Shown piece after piece: positions 7,627 to 16,941 of a stretch of DNA of 64,000 bases (position 1 is the first letter of the stretch; every line of letters starts with the position of its first letter). The translations under genes were made by a program, and so were the position numbers. The notes below the pieces were generated by a model. The model saw only the letters and a list, made by a program, of their open reading frames with translations. It made no database searches and was not told where the DNA came from. The stretch is from Streptacidiphilus pinicola (lineage in GTDB: Bacteria; Actinomycetota; Actinomycetes; Streptomycetales; Streptomycetaceae): the NCBI RefSeq assembly GCF_003258295.1, contig NZ_QKYN01000027.1, positions 1-64,000 of the forward strand, in the 5' to 3' direction.

Positions 7627-9009
7627 ATGGGCGGCCTCGGCGTCGGGTGGAAGCTGCACAATGAGGGCCGCCCGCCCGCCCCGGGCGCGGTCGTCGCACC
7701 GGACGAACGGCTCAGCTGGGGCCGCACCATCGGACTCGGCGCACAGCACGTCGTCGCCATGTTCGGTGCTTCTTTTGTCGCACCGGTGCTGATGGGTCTG
7801 AACCCGAACCTGGCCATCATGATGTCCGGGTTCGCGACGATGCTGTTCCTGCTCTGGACCCGCGGAACCATCCCCTCCTACCTCGGCAACAGCCTCTCCT
7901 TCGTCGGCGCGGCCGCGACCATCAGGGCGCAGGGCGGCGGCATCGCCGAGGTCACCGGCGCGCTGCTGGTAACGGGCGCGGTGCTCGCCGGCTGCGGACT
8001 GCTCGTCAGGACGCTCGGCGCCCGCGTCGTCCACGCCGTGCTGCCACCCGCCGTCACCGGCGCCGTGGTGATGCTGATCGGCTTCAACCTCGCGCCCGTC
8101 ACCGCCGGGACGTACTGGCCGCAGGACCAGTGGGTGGCCCTCGCCACCATGGCCGCCACCGGCTTCGCCCTCGTCGCACTGCGCGGTTTCTGGTCGCGCA
8201 TCGCCATCTTCCTCGGCCTCGTCTTCGGCTATGCCCTGTCCTGGATCCTCGACCGCACCGCCGGCAAGATCCACTCCGCGGACGGCAGCGGCCAGGTCAC
8301 CGACCACTGGCGCCTCGATCTCTCCGCCGTCTCCCACGCCCCCTGGATCGGCCTCCCCCACTTCCACGCCCCCGCGTTCGACGCCTCCGCGATCCTGGTC
8401 GCCCTCCCCGTCGTCATCGCCCTCATCGCCGAGAACACCGGCCACGTCAAAGCCGTCAGCGAGATGACCGGCGCCGACCTCGACGACCGCATGGGCGACG
8501 CCATCGCGGCCGACGGCGTCGCCACCGTCCTGTCCACCGCGGTGGGCGGCGGAGCCACCACCACCTACGCCGAGAACATCGGCGTCATGGCCGCCACCCG
8601 TGTCTACTCCACCGCCGCCTACTGGGCCGCCGCCTGCTTCGCCCTGCTGTTCGGCCTCTGCCCCAAGTTCGGCGCCATCGTCGCCGCCATCCCCGGCGGC
8701 GTCCTCGGCGGCATCACCGTCGTCCTCTACGGCATGATCGGCCTGCTGGGCGCCCAGATCTGGATCCACAACAAGGTCGACCTCACCAACCCCGTCAACC
8801 TCATCCCCTGCGCCTGCGGCATCATCATCGGCGCCGGCGGCGTCACCATGCACATCACCAAGAACTTCGAGCTCGGCGGCATCGCCCTGGGCACCATCGT
8901 CACCCTCACCGGCTACCACGCCCTACGCGTCCTCGCCCCCGCCCACCTGCGCGAGACCGCCGGACACGACCCCGGCGCCCAGGAATCCCCGCAACCCCAA
9001 GACCTCTGA
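7627..9009 (+). CDS. NCS2-family uracil/xanthine permease
   Basis: 460 aa, polytopic, of normal family length. It has the UraA/RutG-type signatures GLGAQHVVAMFGASFVAPVLMGLNPN early, GNSLSFVGA, LPVVIALIAENTGHVKAVSEMTGADLDDRMGDAIAADG (the NCS2 ENxGH motif) and GGGATTTYAENIGVMAATRVYS. These resemble uracil permeases more than purine ones. It would import a nucleobase by proton symport at the membrane. A GGAG lies just before the ATG. No catabolic genes lie next to it, so it is probably a lone salvage transporter. Confidence 0.93.
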   Translation: MGGLGVGWKLHNEGRPPAPGAVVAPDERLSWGRTIGLGAQHVVAMFGASFVAPVLMGLNPNLAIMMSGFATMLFLLWTRGTIPSYLGNSLSFVGAAATIRAQGGGIAEVTGALLVTGAVLAGCGLLVRTLGARVVHAVLPPAVTGAVVMLIGFNLAPVTAGTYWPQDQWVALATMAATGFALVALRGFWSRIAIFLGLVFGYALSWILDRTAGKIHSADGSGQVTDHWRLDLSAVSHAPWIGLPHFHAPAFDASAILVALPVVIALIAENTGHVKAVSEMTGADLDDRMGDAIAADGVATVLSTAVGGGATTTYAENIGVMAATRVYSTAAYWAAACFALLFGLCPKFGAIVAAIPGGVLGGITVVLYGMIGLLGAQIWIHNKVDLTNPVNLIPCACGIIIGAGGVTMHITKNFELGGIALGTIVTLTGYHALRVLAPAHLRETAGHDPGAQESPQPQDL

Positions 9010-9084
9010 GCGTGCTCAAGATCGTGATCACCGGGCGTCACACCTAGGGAGCTCCAACGCGAGGGCCGAGTCGGCAGCGAGCGC

Positions 9085-9846
9085 TCACCCGGGCGCCGCC
9101 TCCCCCGGCCGGGAGCCGCCTTGTGAGGCACGCTCAAGGGCGTCCAGGACGGTCTCGGCGGTCCAGTGTCCGGCTGCTCCGGGGCGGGTGGCGAGGTAGC
9201 GGGCGCAGCGGTCCAGGGGCCAGCCGTGGCCTTCGGTGAGGCCGGTGGCGAGGTTGGCCAGGTAGGCGGCGGCAGGAGCGTTGAGCTCGGCGTCGGCGAC
9301 GTTCCGGGGCGCGGTGAAGGTGCAGACGGGGATGTCGTCGATCGCTCCGGGGCAGACCAGGGTTTCGTAGCGGCCGGGGCCGTACTGGTCGCGGCCGGCG
9401 GTGAGTACCCCGGTGAGGTCGAGGTCGGTGCCGGGTTCCCGGTGCATCTCCTGGGCGGCGATGTCGGAGAACTGCTGCTCGGTCACGAGGTAGGCGCGGG
9501 CGGGCATCTCGCCGTCCCGGGCGGGGTCGTAGAAACCGATGCCGCCGGTCCACACGAGCGAGTGCAGCGCGAAGTAGAGCTGACCGGGCAGCAGGACCGC
9601 GACCCGCTGCCGCGGGGGCCGGCGGTCCCGGCAGCCCGGGTAGGTCCGGGCGCTGCCGGGCGGGCGTCCGCCGGCGATGTAGTACGCCAGCCGGTCGGCG
9701 TGCATGTTCGACCCGTACGCCGCGTACCAGACCAGTCCCTCCGCGCCCGAACCGCCGGACCGGGGCTCCGCCCGGCGGGCACGGAGGACAGCAGAGGTAG
9801 CACCACGCCTGGGTCCATTACTGACAACCCGTCGGATCTCGTCCAT
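9085..9846 (-). CDS. Gamma-glutamylcyclotransferase-like protein
   Basis: 253 aa from the ATG at 9846. The core holds the GGCT-fold phosphate-loop motif WYAAYGSNMHADRL, followed by the barrel region GQLYFALHSLVWTGGIGFYDP...PARAYLVTEQQFSDIAAQEM and a Trp-rich C-terminal helix. The first 40 residues are Arg-rich and poorly structured, so the true start may lie later. GGCT folds open gamma-glutamyl amines or bind related ligands; the real substrate is unknown. It is a single gene, convergent with the permease. Confidence 0.75.
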   Translation of the reverse strand: MDEIRRVVSNGPRRGATSAVLRARRAEPRSGGSGAEGLVWYAAYGSNMHADRLAYYIAGGRPPGSARTYPGCRDRRPPRQRVAVLLPGQLYFALHSLVWTGGIGFYDPARDGEMPARAYLVTEQQFSDIAAQEMHREPGTDLDLTGVLTAGRDQYGPGRYETLVCPGAIDDIPVCTFTAPRNVADAELNAPAAAYLANLATGLTEGHGWPLDRCARYLATRPGAAGHWTAETVLDALERASQGGSRPGEAAPG

Positions 9847-10035
9847 GACGTACGACGGTATCCGCAGACAGGCCCGATCCGATCGCCGGGAGCCAGCCCC
9901 GCCGTGGTCGAGGCGACGGACAGGGCGATGCTCAGCGAGGTCGCCGCCCTGGCGAATTCGCGGTCCTGCTGCGGGACTTGCTCCGCGTTCCTATCCTTAC
10001 GCCAAGGGCTGGAGACGACCTGGGGGGCAGGCCGC

Positions 10036-10806
10036 ATGGGAGCAGCGAGCAGCACAACGTCGGTGTTGAAGTCGGGGGCCAGGCAGCTCCTGGGGCGTTT
10101 CGGATTCGACATCGTGCGCAGCACCAACAACCGGGGAGGCGTCGACGACTTCATCCCGTTCGAGGCGACGTTACGGGCCGCACAGTCGGCCGGCCTGTCG
10201 GTCGGCGACTACATCGACGAGGTCGTGAACGGGACGCCCGGCGCGACCCGGGCCACCATCGACGAACTGCGTGCCCTCGGCGTCTTCTCGGCCGGTCTGA
10301 GGACGGTGCTGGAGATCGGCCCCGGGTCAGGGCGGTATCTGGAGAAGACCCTGAAGGAGGCTTCACCGGAGCGCTACGAGATCTACGAGACGGCGGCGCC
10401 CTGGGCCACCTACCTGGTGGACACCTTCGGCGTGGTCGCCCAGCCGACCACGGGAAGGAGCCTGGCGCCGACGCCGGACGACAGCGTCGACCTCGTGCAG
10501 GCGCACAAGGTCTTCAGCGGCGTGACCTTCCTCAGCTCGTCCCGCTACTTCTTCGAGATGGCCCGGGTCACCCGACCCGGCGGTCGGATCGTCTTCGACG
10601 TGATGACCGAGACCTGCCTGGACCCGGCCTCAGTTCGGGCGTGGGTGACGAAGGGCGGAGCCGGCCACGACTCCTACCCCGCCGCCATGCCTCGCTCGAC
10701 GTGTGTGGACCTCTTCGCCTCCCTCGGCTGCAGCTTGGAGGCCGGCTTCCTGGTACCCATGGGCATCGCCTCGACGGAGGTGCTCGTCTTCCGTAAGGAC
10801 GCCTGA
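10036..10806 (+). CDS. Class I SAM-dependent methyltransferase
   Basis: 256 aa; the ATG at 10036 follows a GGGGGGCAGG stretch. Motif I is VLEIGPGSGRYLEKTLKEA, then YEIYETAAPWATYL (acidic ligand region), SVDLVQAHKVFSGVTFLSSSRYFFEMARVTRPGGRIVFDVMTETC (motifs II/III with the post-motif RPGG). The N-terminal 60 residues (LLGRFGFDIVRSTN) resemble the helical start of small glycan-cluster methyltransferases, but this is weak. The substrate is unknown. It is convergent with kup. Confidence 0.85.
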   Translation: MGAASSTTSVLKSGARQLLGRFGFDIVRSTNNRGGVDDFIPFEATLRAAQSAGLSVGDYIDEVVNGTPGATRATIDELRALGVFSAGLRTVLEIGPGSGRYLEKTLKEASPERYEIYETAAPWATYLVDTFGVVAQPTTGRSLAPTPDDSVDLVQAHKVFSGVTFLSSSRYFFEMARVTRPGGRIVFDVMTETCLDPASVRAWVTKGGAGHDSYPAAMPRSTCVDLFASLGCSLEAGFLVPMGIASTEVLVFRKDA

Positions 10807-10883
10807 CCCGGGCGCGCCGACGGTCCACGTCTCGGGCCGCCTTGAAGAGACCCTGCGTGGCCGTCCCGGAATCCCGGTACCGC

Positions 10884-12836
10884 CTAGACCTCCACGTTCG
10901 AGCCCATGATCACCGTGCGGTCCTGCGGCAGCTGGAAGTACGTGGCGGCGGCTGAGGTGATGTGGGAGGTCGCGATGAACAGGCGCTTCTGCCACTTCGG
11001 CATCGTCCGCTCCGGGCCGGGCGTCAGCTCGATCTTGGAGAGGAAGTAGGTGCAGGTGTCCACGTCGATACGGCCCTCGGTCTGTTCCTCGGTCAGAAGG
11101 GCCAGCGCGGCCGGGACGTTCGGGGTCTCGATGTAGCCGAACCTCGCGGTGACCTGGATGATCCCGTCCCCGCCGCTGCCGAGGCTGTCGACGACCATCC
11201 GGTCCTCCTGGCGGATCCGGGGAACGGGCTCGGTGCGGATCGCCACGACCGCGAGGTGCTCGTGGCGCACGTGGTTGTGCTCGACATTGGCCCGTAGCGC
11301 CAGTGGCACCGTCGTGGACGAGCGGTTGAGGAAGATCGCCGTGCCGGGCACGACCCGTACGACCTTGTCGGCCTGCAGCTTGTCGACGAAGGGCCGCAGT
11401 GGGCCCTCCAGCCGTTCGCGGCTCGCGGTGACGATGTCGCGGCCGCGGCGCCAGGTGGTCATGATCGTGAAGGCGATCAGGCCGATCAGCAGTGGCAGCC
11501 ACGCACCGTGAATGATCTTGGTCAGGTTGGCGGCGAGGAACATCAGGTCCCCCGAAAGGAGCACGGCGCCGCCGACGATGATCCAGGGCAGGGGGATCTT
11601 CCAGCGCTGCCAGGCGACGTAGAGGAAGAGCACAGTGGAGATGGTGATCGTCGCGGTCACCGCCATCCCGTAAGCGAAGGTGAGCCGCGCCGAGGACTGG
11701 AAGCCGAAGATCAGGCCGAGCACGGAGACCATCAGCAGCCAGTTGATCCAGGGGACGTAGATCTGTCCGATCGTCTTCTCGGACGTGTGGGCGATCCGCA
11801 GGCGCGGCAGGTAGCCGAGCTGTGCGGCCTGGGATGCGACGGAGAAGGCGCCACTGATGACGGACTGCGAGGCGATGACGGTCGCGACGGTGGACAGGAC
11901 GACGAGCCCGACCCGGGCCCAGCCGGGGGCCAGCAGGAAGAACGGACCGCTGATGTTCGCCGGGTCCTTGAGGACGAGGGCAGCCTGGCCGAAGTAGCTC
12001 AGCGTCAGCATCGGGAGCACCAGGAAGGTCCAGGACCGGCTGATCGAGCGGCGGCCGAAGTGGCCCATGTCCGCGTAGAGCGCCTCCGCGCCGGTGAAGG
12101 AGAGGACGACCGCCGCAAGGGCGAAGAACGCGATGTTGAAATGATGGAACACGAAGCCGAGTGCATACGTGGGAGACAGCGCGCGCAGGACGGCCGGCTC
12201 GTCCGCGATGCCGCTGACGCCGAGCGCGCCGATGGCAAGGAACCAGAGGACCATGATCGGCCCGAACAGCTTGCCCACGGCCTCGGTGCCGCGCTTCTGA
12301 CCCAGGAACAGCAGCACGGCGATGACGGTCGTGATCGGGATGACCAGGTCGTGCAGGCTCGGATCGACGATCTTGAGGCCCTCGACCGCGGACAGCATCG
12401 ACATGGCCGGTGTGATCATGCTGTCGCCCAGGAACAGCGCGGCCCCGAAGATGCCGAGCGCGGACAGCCACACCGCGGTGCGCTTGCCCCGCTTGGACAG
12501 TTTCTGCTGCAGCAGCGTGATCAGGGCCATGATGCCGCCCTCACCCTCGTTGTCGGCGCGCATCGCGAGGGACACGTAGGTGACCGAGACGACCATGATG
12601 ATCGACCAGAAGACCAGCGAGACGACGCCGTAGACGTTGGCGGTGTTCACCGGCACCGGGTGCGGATCGGTAGGGTCGAACACCGTCGCCATCGTGTAGA
12701 TGGGGCTCGTACCGATGTCGCCGAAGACGACACCGAGGGCGCCGACCATCAGCCCCAGCCGCACCGTGTCGCGCGCGGCGCCCGCGCCGGCGTGCGTGCT
12801 CTGTTCGGCGCCGTTCTCAGCGTTGATCGCTCTCAC
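10884..12836 (-). CDS. kup: Potassium uptake protein Kup (low-affinity K+ transporter)
   Basis: 650 aa, matching the family. It starts LGLMVGALGVVFGDIGTSPIYTMATVF, the Kup/HAK/KT signature, then has about 12 membrane segments including GGIMALITLL, FLGDSMITPAMSMLSAVEGL, GTEAVGKLFGPIMVLWF and QSVISGAFSVASQAAQLGYLPRLRIAHTSEKTIGQIYVPWINW. A cytoplasmic C-terminal domain of about 180 residues follows. It takes up K+ (with H+) and often works at acid pH. A monocistronic gene divergent from the TetR gene, 126 bp apart. Confidence 0.96.
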   Translation of the reverse strand: MRAINAENGAEQSTHAGAGAARDTVRLGLMVGALGVVFGDIGTSPIYTMATVFDPTDPHPVPVNTANVYGVVSLVFWSIIMVVSVTYVSLAMRADNEGEGGIMALITLLQQKLSKRGKRTAVWLSALGIFGAALFLGDSMITPAMSMLSAVEGLKIVDPSLHDLVIPITTVIAVLLFLGQKRGTEAVGKLFGPIMVLWFLAIGALGVSGIADEPAVLRALSPTYALGFVFHHFNIAFFALAAVVLSFTGAEALYADMGHFGRRSISRSWTFLVLPMLTLSYFGQAALVLKDPANISGPFFLLAPGWARVGLVVLSTVATVIASQSVISGAFSVASQAAQLGYLPRLRIAHTSEKTIGQIYVPWINWLLMVSVLGLIFGFQSSARLTFAYGMAVTATITISTVLFLYVAWQRWKIPLPWIIVGGAVLLSGDLMFLAANLTKIIHGAWLPLLIGLIAFTIMTTWRRGRDIVTASRERLEGPLRPFVDKLQADKVVRVVPGTAIFLNRSSTTVPLALRANVEHNHVRHEHLAVVAIRTEPVPRIRQEDRMVVDSLGSGGDGIIQVTARFGYIETPNVPAALALLTEEQTEGRIDVDTCTYFLSKIELTPGPERTMPKWQKRLFIATSHITSAAATYFQLPQDRTVIMGSNVEV

Positions 12837-12962
12837 CTGGACCCGTCACAGTTCGGTGGCCCGGAGACCGGATGACAACAACTGTGTCCATATAAGCAGC
12901 TCGAACGGCAACTGGCCGACATCGACTCCAGCACTCCGGTTCGGGGGGACCAGGGTTGCTGC

Positions 12963-13538
12963 TCATACCCCGGTTGGGTGGCCTGTCTCGAGGGTGAGGA
13001 GGAGCCGCGCCGCCTTCTTGGCCTGGCGGGCTGGTGCGGGCGTGCCCGAGATCGCGGCGGTGGTCATGGCTCCCTCGGCCAGCAGGGCGATCTGCGCGCC
13101 GACGTCTGCTGCCGCCCCTGCGGCCGTTGTGAGTTCCTGCAGGTAAGCGTGGAACGCGTCCTTGTGGTGACGGGCGGCGGCCACGACCTGTGGCGAGGTG
13201 CCGCCCAGCTCTCCGAAGGAGTTGACGAAGGCGCACCCGTGGTAGTCGGGTTGGGTGAACCAGTCTTCCAGCCAGTCGAAGACTGCGAGCACCCGCTCCT
13301 GCGGGGTTCGCGCGGATGCGTCGACGTGGGTCGTGACGCTGTGGAGCCAACGGGTGTCCCTGCGGGCCAGGTAGGCCCCGAGGAGATCCCCCTTGGAGGG
13401 GAACAGCTGGTAGAGGCGCCGCAGCGTCACGCCCGCGGCGTCACGGATCACGTCCATGCCGACGGCCTGGATCCCTTGGGCGTAGAAGAGGTCCTCGGCC
13501 GCGTCCAGGATCCGCTCGCGTGCCAGATCAGTGTCCAC
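12963..13538 (-). CDS. TetR/AcrR-family transcriptional repressor
   Basis: 191 aa from the GTG at 13538, which follows GGAAGGATC. HTH: RERILDAAEDLFYAQGIQAVGMDVIRDAAGVTLRRLYQLFPSKGDLLGAYL. The C-terminal domain carries WLEDWFTQPDYHGCAFVNSFGELGG (TetR_C type seen in YxaF/LmrA-like repressors) and binds an unknown ligand. It is divergent from a DUF1348 gene, with two matching palindromes between them, so it very likely controls both itself and that gene. Confidence 0.93.
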   Translation of the reverse strand: MDTDLARERILDAAEDLFYAQGIQAVGMDVIRDAAGVTLRRLYQLFPSKGDLLGAYLARRDTRWLHSVTTHVDASARTPQERVLAVFDWLEDWFTQPDYHGCAFVNSFGELGGTSPQVVAAARHHKDAFHAYLQELTTAAGAAADVGAQIALLAEGAMTTAAISGTPAPARQAKKAARLLLTLETGHPTGV

Positions 13539-13560
13539 GATCCTTCCGCCCCCCTTTCGC

Positions 13561-13576
13561 GAGAACCATCGTTCTC
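13561..13576. promoter_or_regulatory. TetR operator 1 (GAGAACCATCGTTCTC)
   Basis: Inverted repeat GAGAAC-N4-GTTCTC, 22 bp upstream of the TetR GTG. The same half-sites recur at 13598-13613. The two centres are 37 bp apart, and CTAGTCTAG lies between them. Confidence 0.8.
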
Positions 13577-13597
13577 CTAGTCTAGGAAGCACATCAC

Positions 13598-13613
13598 GAG
13601 AACGCTCGTTCTC
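13598..13613. promoter_or_regulatory. TetR operator 2 (GAGAACGCTCGTTCTC)
   Basis: Second GAGAAC-N4-GTTCTC palindrome, 26 bp upstream of the DUF1348 ATG. With operator 1 it would let one repressor shut both divergent promoters. Confidence 0.8.
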
Positions 13614-13639
13614 ACCAGTGCCGGCCAGAGGAGTGCCAC

Positions 13640-14110
13640 ATGTCAGACCAGCGCCCCCCATTCCCGCCGTTCACGCGGGAAACGGCAATCGCCAAGGTCC
13701 GCCAGGCCGAAGACGGCTGGAACACACGCGACCCCGAGAAGGTTGCCCTCGCCTACACGCCCGGCTCGCGCTGGCGCAACCGCGCGGAGTTCGTCACCGG
13801 CCGCGACGAGATCGCGAGGTTCCTGTCCCGCAAGTGGAACCAGGAACTGGACTACCGCCTCATCAAGGAACTGTGGGCGTTCGACGGGAACCGCATCGCG
13901 GTGCGGTTCGCCTACGAGTACCACGACGACTCCGGCCAGTGGTACCGCGCCTACGGCAACGAGAACTGGGAGTTCGACGACAACGGCCTCATGCGCGCCC
14001 GCCACGCCAGCATCAACAACCTCCCTATCGCCGAGGAGGACCGCACGTACCACTGGCCGCTGGGGCGCCGACCCGACCACCACCCCGGCCTGACCGAGCT
14101 CGGACTGTAA
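13640..14110 (+). CDS. DUF1348 nuclear-transport-factor-2-like protein
   Basis: 156 aa after GAGGAGTGCCAC. Typical DUF1348: [120 protein letters not shown]. The NTF2-type pocket suggests a small-molecule enzyme or binder, but no activity is established for the family. Divergent from, and probably repressed by, the TetR protein. Such pairs are commonly induced by a toxic small molecule; here that is inference. Confidence 0.9.
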   Translation: MSDQRPPFPPFTRETAIAKVRQAEDGWNTRDPEKVALAYTPGSRWRNRAEFVTGRDEIARFLSRKWNQELDYRLIKELWAFDGNRIAVRFAYEYHDDSGQWYRAYGNENWEFDDNGLMRARHASINNLPIAEEDRTYHWPLGRRPDHHPGLTELGL

Positions 14111-14366
14111 CGCCCGGCGGGACAGCGCAGCGATGCCAGGCGACCGCTGACCCCACGACAGCGGAGCCCACGCTCACCCACCCCCAAAGCCCGTCAGGCC
14201 CCGGCACACGCGGGGTGGGCCGAAGCGGCGAAGTGTCCGGAGAACGTCCGGCCAACGTCGTTCCCCGGCTTGGCCGTTCAGGGTCAGTCTGAGGTCAGGA
14301 CGAACCACGGGGGGACGTCCGCGCGGCTCCACGCGGGCCGCCACCACATTCAGGGGGAGCACACCC

Positions 14367-16181
14367 ATGCGCAAACCCGGCAACATCCGGGGCGCCATCG
14401 CCATGACCGCGGCTGCCGCCGCGATCGCCACCGGTATCACGACGGCGGGCGCCGCCAGCGCTGCCGCCGCAGCTCCGGCCGCTCCGGCCGGCACGTTCAC
14501 GGTCGCCTTCCAGGCCAACACCAACTACCTGTGGGAGTCGCCCGGAACGGCGTCCGGCTCGTTCAGCACGGGCCTGGGCATGATGCGCGGCACCAGCCCC
14601 AGCACCGCGCGCGGAGGGTGCAACGGGAGCAGCGGCGAGACCGCGTTCCAGGCCAACACCACCGACCTGCTGCTCAGTCGTGACGAGCACAACACCGACA
14701 CGCATCTGGGCATGATGCACGGCACCAGCCCCAGCATCGGCAGCGTCTGCGAGGGGGAGACCAGCGTCTTCTGGACCGCGTTCCAGGCCAACACCACCGA
14801 TCTGTGGGTGACCGGGAACGGGCGCAGCATCGACACGCATCTGGGCATGATGCGCGGTACCAGTCCCAGCATCGTCGCCCACTACGACAGCGCGAACCAC
14901 ATCGAGTACGACGTCGCCTTCCAGGCCAACAACGGTGAGCTGTACCGGTACAACTCGGAAACCGGACTGGGCACCGACCTGCACCTCGGCATGAAGGCCG
15001 GAACGAGCCCCAGCATCGCGTCCACCGGCGGGCCCGACGTCGAGATCGCGTTCCAGGCCAACTCCGGGGACCTGTGGACCACACCGGGGACCACCGTCGG
15101 CACCGACCTGCACCTGGGCATGATGGCCGGCACCAGCCCCAGCATCACCAGGAACTACAACAACAGCAGCCACTTCGGGATCGCGTTCCAGGCCAACACC
15201 GGGGACCTGTGGGTCGCGCCCGGGACCAGCGTCGGCACCGACCTGCACCTGGGCATGATGCACGGCACGAGCCCGAGCTACACCGTCAGCGGCTCGGGGG
15301 TCCCCGAGATCGCGTTCCAGGCCAACACCGGATATCTCTGGGTCACCTCGGACAAGAGGGCGACCGGCGAGAACCTGGGGCTGGGCATGGCTCCCGGGAC
15401 CAGCCCCGGCATCATGGAGGGAAGCCTTCCGCCCGGTGGCGGGACGACCTACAGCACCTCGGGCGAGAAGACCGTCGGCAAGCTGTACTACCACATCCCC
15501 GGCATCGCGAGCTGGAACTGCACCGGCACGGTGATCGGCCGGGACATCGTCGCGACCGCCGGCCACTGCATCTTCAACGACTACAAGAAGGCCCTCGGTC
15601 TGCCGTGGTGGACGCCTCTTCCGTCCGGGTGGTTCAACGGCCCCAGCCCCGACAAGTTCGTACCGAACGACAACTCCCAAGGAGGTCACGTCGCCTGGTC
15701 GGTGCAGCATACCGCCTACGTCGACGAGCACTGGCACGGTGATCACGCCCCCGATGCCGATTTCGGGATCTACGTGATCGCGCCGCGCAACGGCGTGCAC
15801 ATCGGGGATGTGACCGGGACCCACCCGTGGAAGGTCTCGAACGGTGTGAACGCGGCCTCGACGCCCACTCACACCATCGGCTACCCGCACGACTTCCAGG
15901 ACCCCCGCGCGTGCGACTCGCCGGCGGTCCGGTTCAACGGCGACAACAGCCAGGTGAGGATCGACTGCGTCTACGCCGACGGAGGATCCGGCGGCCCGCT
16001 CAGCAGCGGCGGCATCGCGTACGCCAACATCGGCGGATTCCAGCAGGGTGGCTCCAACGCGTACCCCTCCTACGGGGTCGTGTGGAACAGCGCATTCGGA
16101 GGCCTGGTCAGCTGGTTGAACGGCGGCCCCGCCGGGCGCGGCTCCGCTGCCCCGGTGCCGGTGACCTCGCTCCCGTTCTGA
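14367..16181 (+). CDS. Secreted trypsin-like serine protease with seven FQANT propeller repeats
   Basis: 604 aa; GGGGGAG lies 8 nt before the ATG. Signal peptide to about residue 35. Residues 45-350 are seven repeats of about 42 residues, each FQAN(T/S)xxLW...LGMMxGTSPSI (FQAN at 48, 94, 139, 185, 229, 273 and 317). That is the number expected for a seven-bladed, tectonin/PLL-like beta-propeller lectin. Residues 360-590 are an S1 protease: His400 (ATAGHC), Asp465 (DADFG), Ser541 (GGSGGP), with GTVIGRDIVATAGH and disulfide-type Cys. The propeller probably targets the protease to glycans or cell surfaces. A strong terminator follows. Confidence 0.92.
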   Translation: MRKPGNIRGAIAMTAAAAAIATGITTAGAASAAAAAPAAPAGTFTVAFQANTNYLWESPGTASGSFSTGLGMMRGTSPSTARGGCNGSSGETAFQANTTDLLLSRDEHNTDTHLGMMHGTSPSIGSVCEGETSVFWTAFQANTTDLWVTGNGRSIDTHLGMMRGTSPSIVAHYDSANHIEYDVAFQANNGELYRYNSETGLGTDLHLGMKAGTSPSIASTGGPDVEIAFQANSGDLWTTPGTTVGTDLHLGMMAGTSPSITRNYNNSSHFGIAFQANTGDLWVAPGTSVGTDLHLGMMHGTSPSYTVSGSGVPEIAFQANTGYLWVTSDKRATGENLGLGMAPGTSPGIMEGSLPPGGGTTYSTSGEKTVGKLYYHIPGIASWNCTGTVIGRDIVATAGHCIFNDYKKALGLPWWTPLPSGWFNGPSPDKFVPNDNSQGGHVAWSVQHTAYVDEHWHGDHAPDADFGIYVIAPRNGVHIGDVTGTHPWKVSNGVNAASTPTHTIGYPHDFQDPRACDSPAVRFNGDNSQVRIDCVYADGGSGGPLSSGGIAYANIGGFQQGGSNAYPSYGVVWNSAFGGLVSWLNGGPAGRGSAAPVPVTSLPF

Positions 16182-16260
16182 GCGTCAGCGACGCGGTCGA
16201 GGCACCGACAACCGCCCGGGAACAGGCCGAGTCGGACAGCGAGTGACCGAGTAGAGACAC

Positions 16261-16292
16261 AGGCCCCGGCGCCCGTAGTGGCGCCGGGGCCT
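16261..16292. terminator. Bidirectional intrinsic terminator hairpin
   Basis: Perfect 13-bp stem (AGGCCCCGGCGCC / GGCGCCGGGGCCT) with a 6-nt loop. It lies between the serine protease and the convergent rbpA, without a strong U-tract, as is usual in high-GC actinomycetes. Confidence 0.8.
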
Positions 16293-16357
16293 CCCAGCGG
16301 TGCCGCCCACTGGGCACGCATCCGCGCCCGCAGCGATGACTGCGGGCGAACGGCTGA

Positions 16358-16696
16358 TCAGATGGTCCCGCGCAGCCTGGCCAATGCCTCGTTGAGCAGG
16401 ATCTCGCCCTCCTCCTGGCTGCGGCGCTGGCGCACGTAGCCCATGTGGGTCATGTAGGGGGCGTGGCCCTCCGCCACCGGTGCATCGTCGCGGTCGCGGC
16501 CCGCAGGCAGGCCGCATTTGGGGCAGTCCCACGAGTGCGGGATCTCGGCCTCGATCGCAAAGCTGAGCTGCGAGTGGTGGCCCTTGCCGCACCAGAACGA
16601 CACCCGCGTGCGCGGCGCGAGGTCACCCCGTTCCGGCTCCCCCAGCGGCCCAGACCCGACCCGCGCACCCCTGATGCCAGAACTTCGCTGCGCCAC
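16358..16696 (-). CDS. rbpA: RNA polymerase-binding protein RbpA
   Basis: 112 aa from the GTG at 16696 behind GAGGAGG. Matches RbpA: N-tail IRGARVGSGPLGEPERGDLAPRTRVSFWCGKGHHSQLSFAIEAEIPHSWDCPKCGLPAGRDRDDAP, then THMGYVRQRRSQEEGEILLNEALARLRGTI (sigma-interacting domain). CxxC is present in CPKC; the first site has a single Cys (FWCGKGHH) with His nearby. RbpA binds RNA polymerase and group I/II sigma factors and stabilises the open complex. A second copy elsewhere cannot be excluded from this window. Confidence 0.93.
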   Translation of the reverse strand: MAQRSSGIRGARVGSGPLGEPERGDLAPRTRVSFWCGKGHHSQLSFAIEAEIPHSWDCPKCGLPAGRDRDDAPVAEGHAPYMTHMGYVRQRRSQEEGEILLNEALARLRGTI

Positions 16697-16941
16697 GCTT
16701 TTCCTCCTCGGTCATGATCACCACGCCTCGGATACGCATGGAGAAGGCACAGCCTACGGCCACCGCGACCGGGCATCCCCCAGCCCTCCCGACCGCCGAT
16801 GCCGCACTCCCCCCGTACGAGGCTTGAGCGAGGCCCTACTGCGATTTCAGTAGGCGGGTTCACTGCAGCGGAACGACGACACGAAAGCGCTGGTCAGGGA
16901 GGGTAGGCGGGAATTGGTTCTGGATCGGAAGGCCCCCTGCC

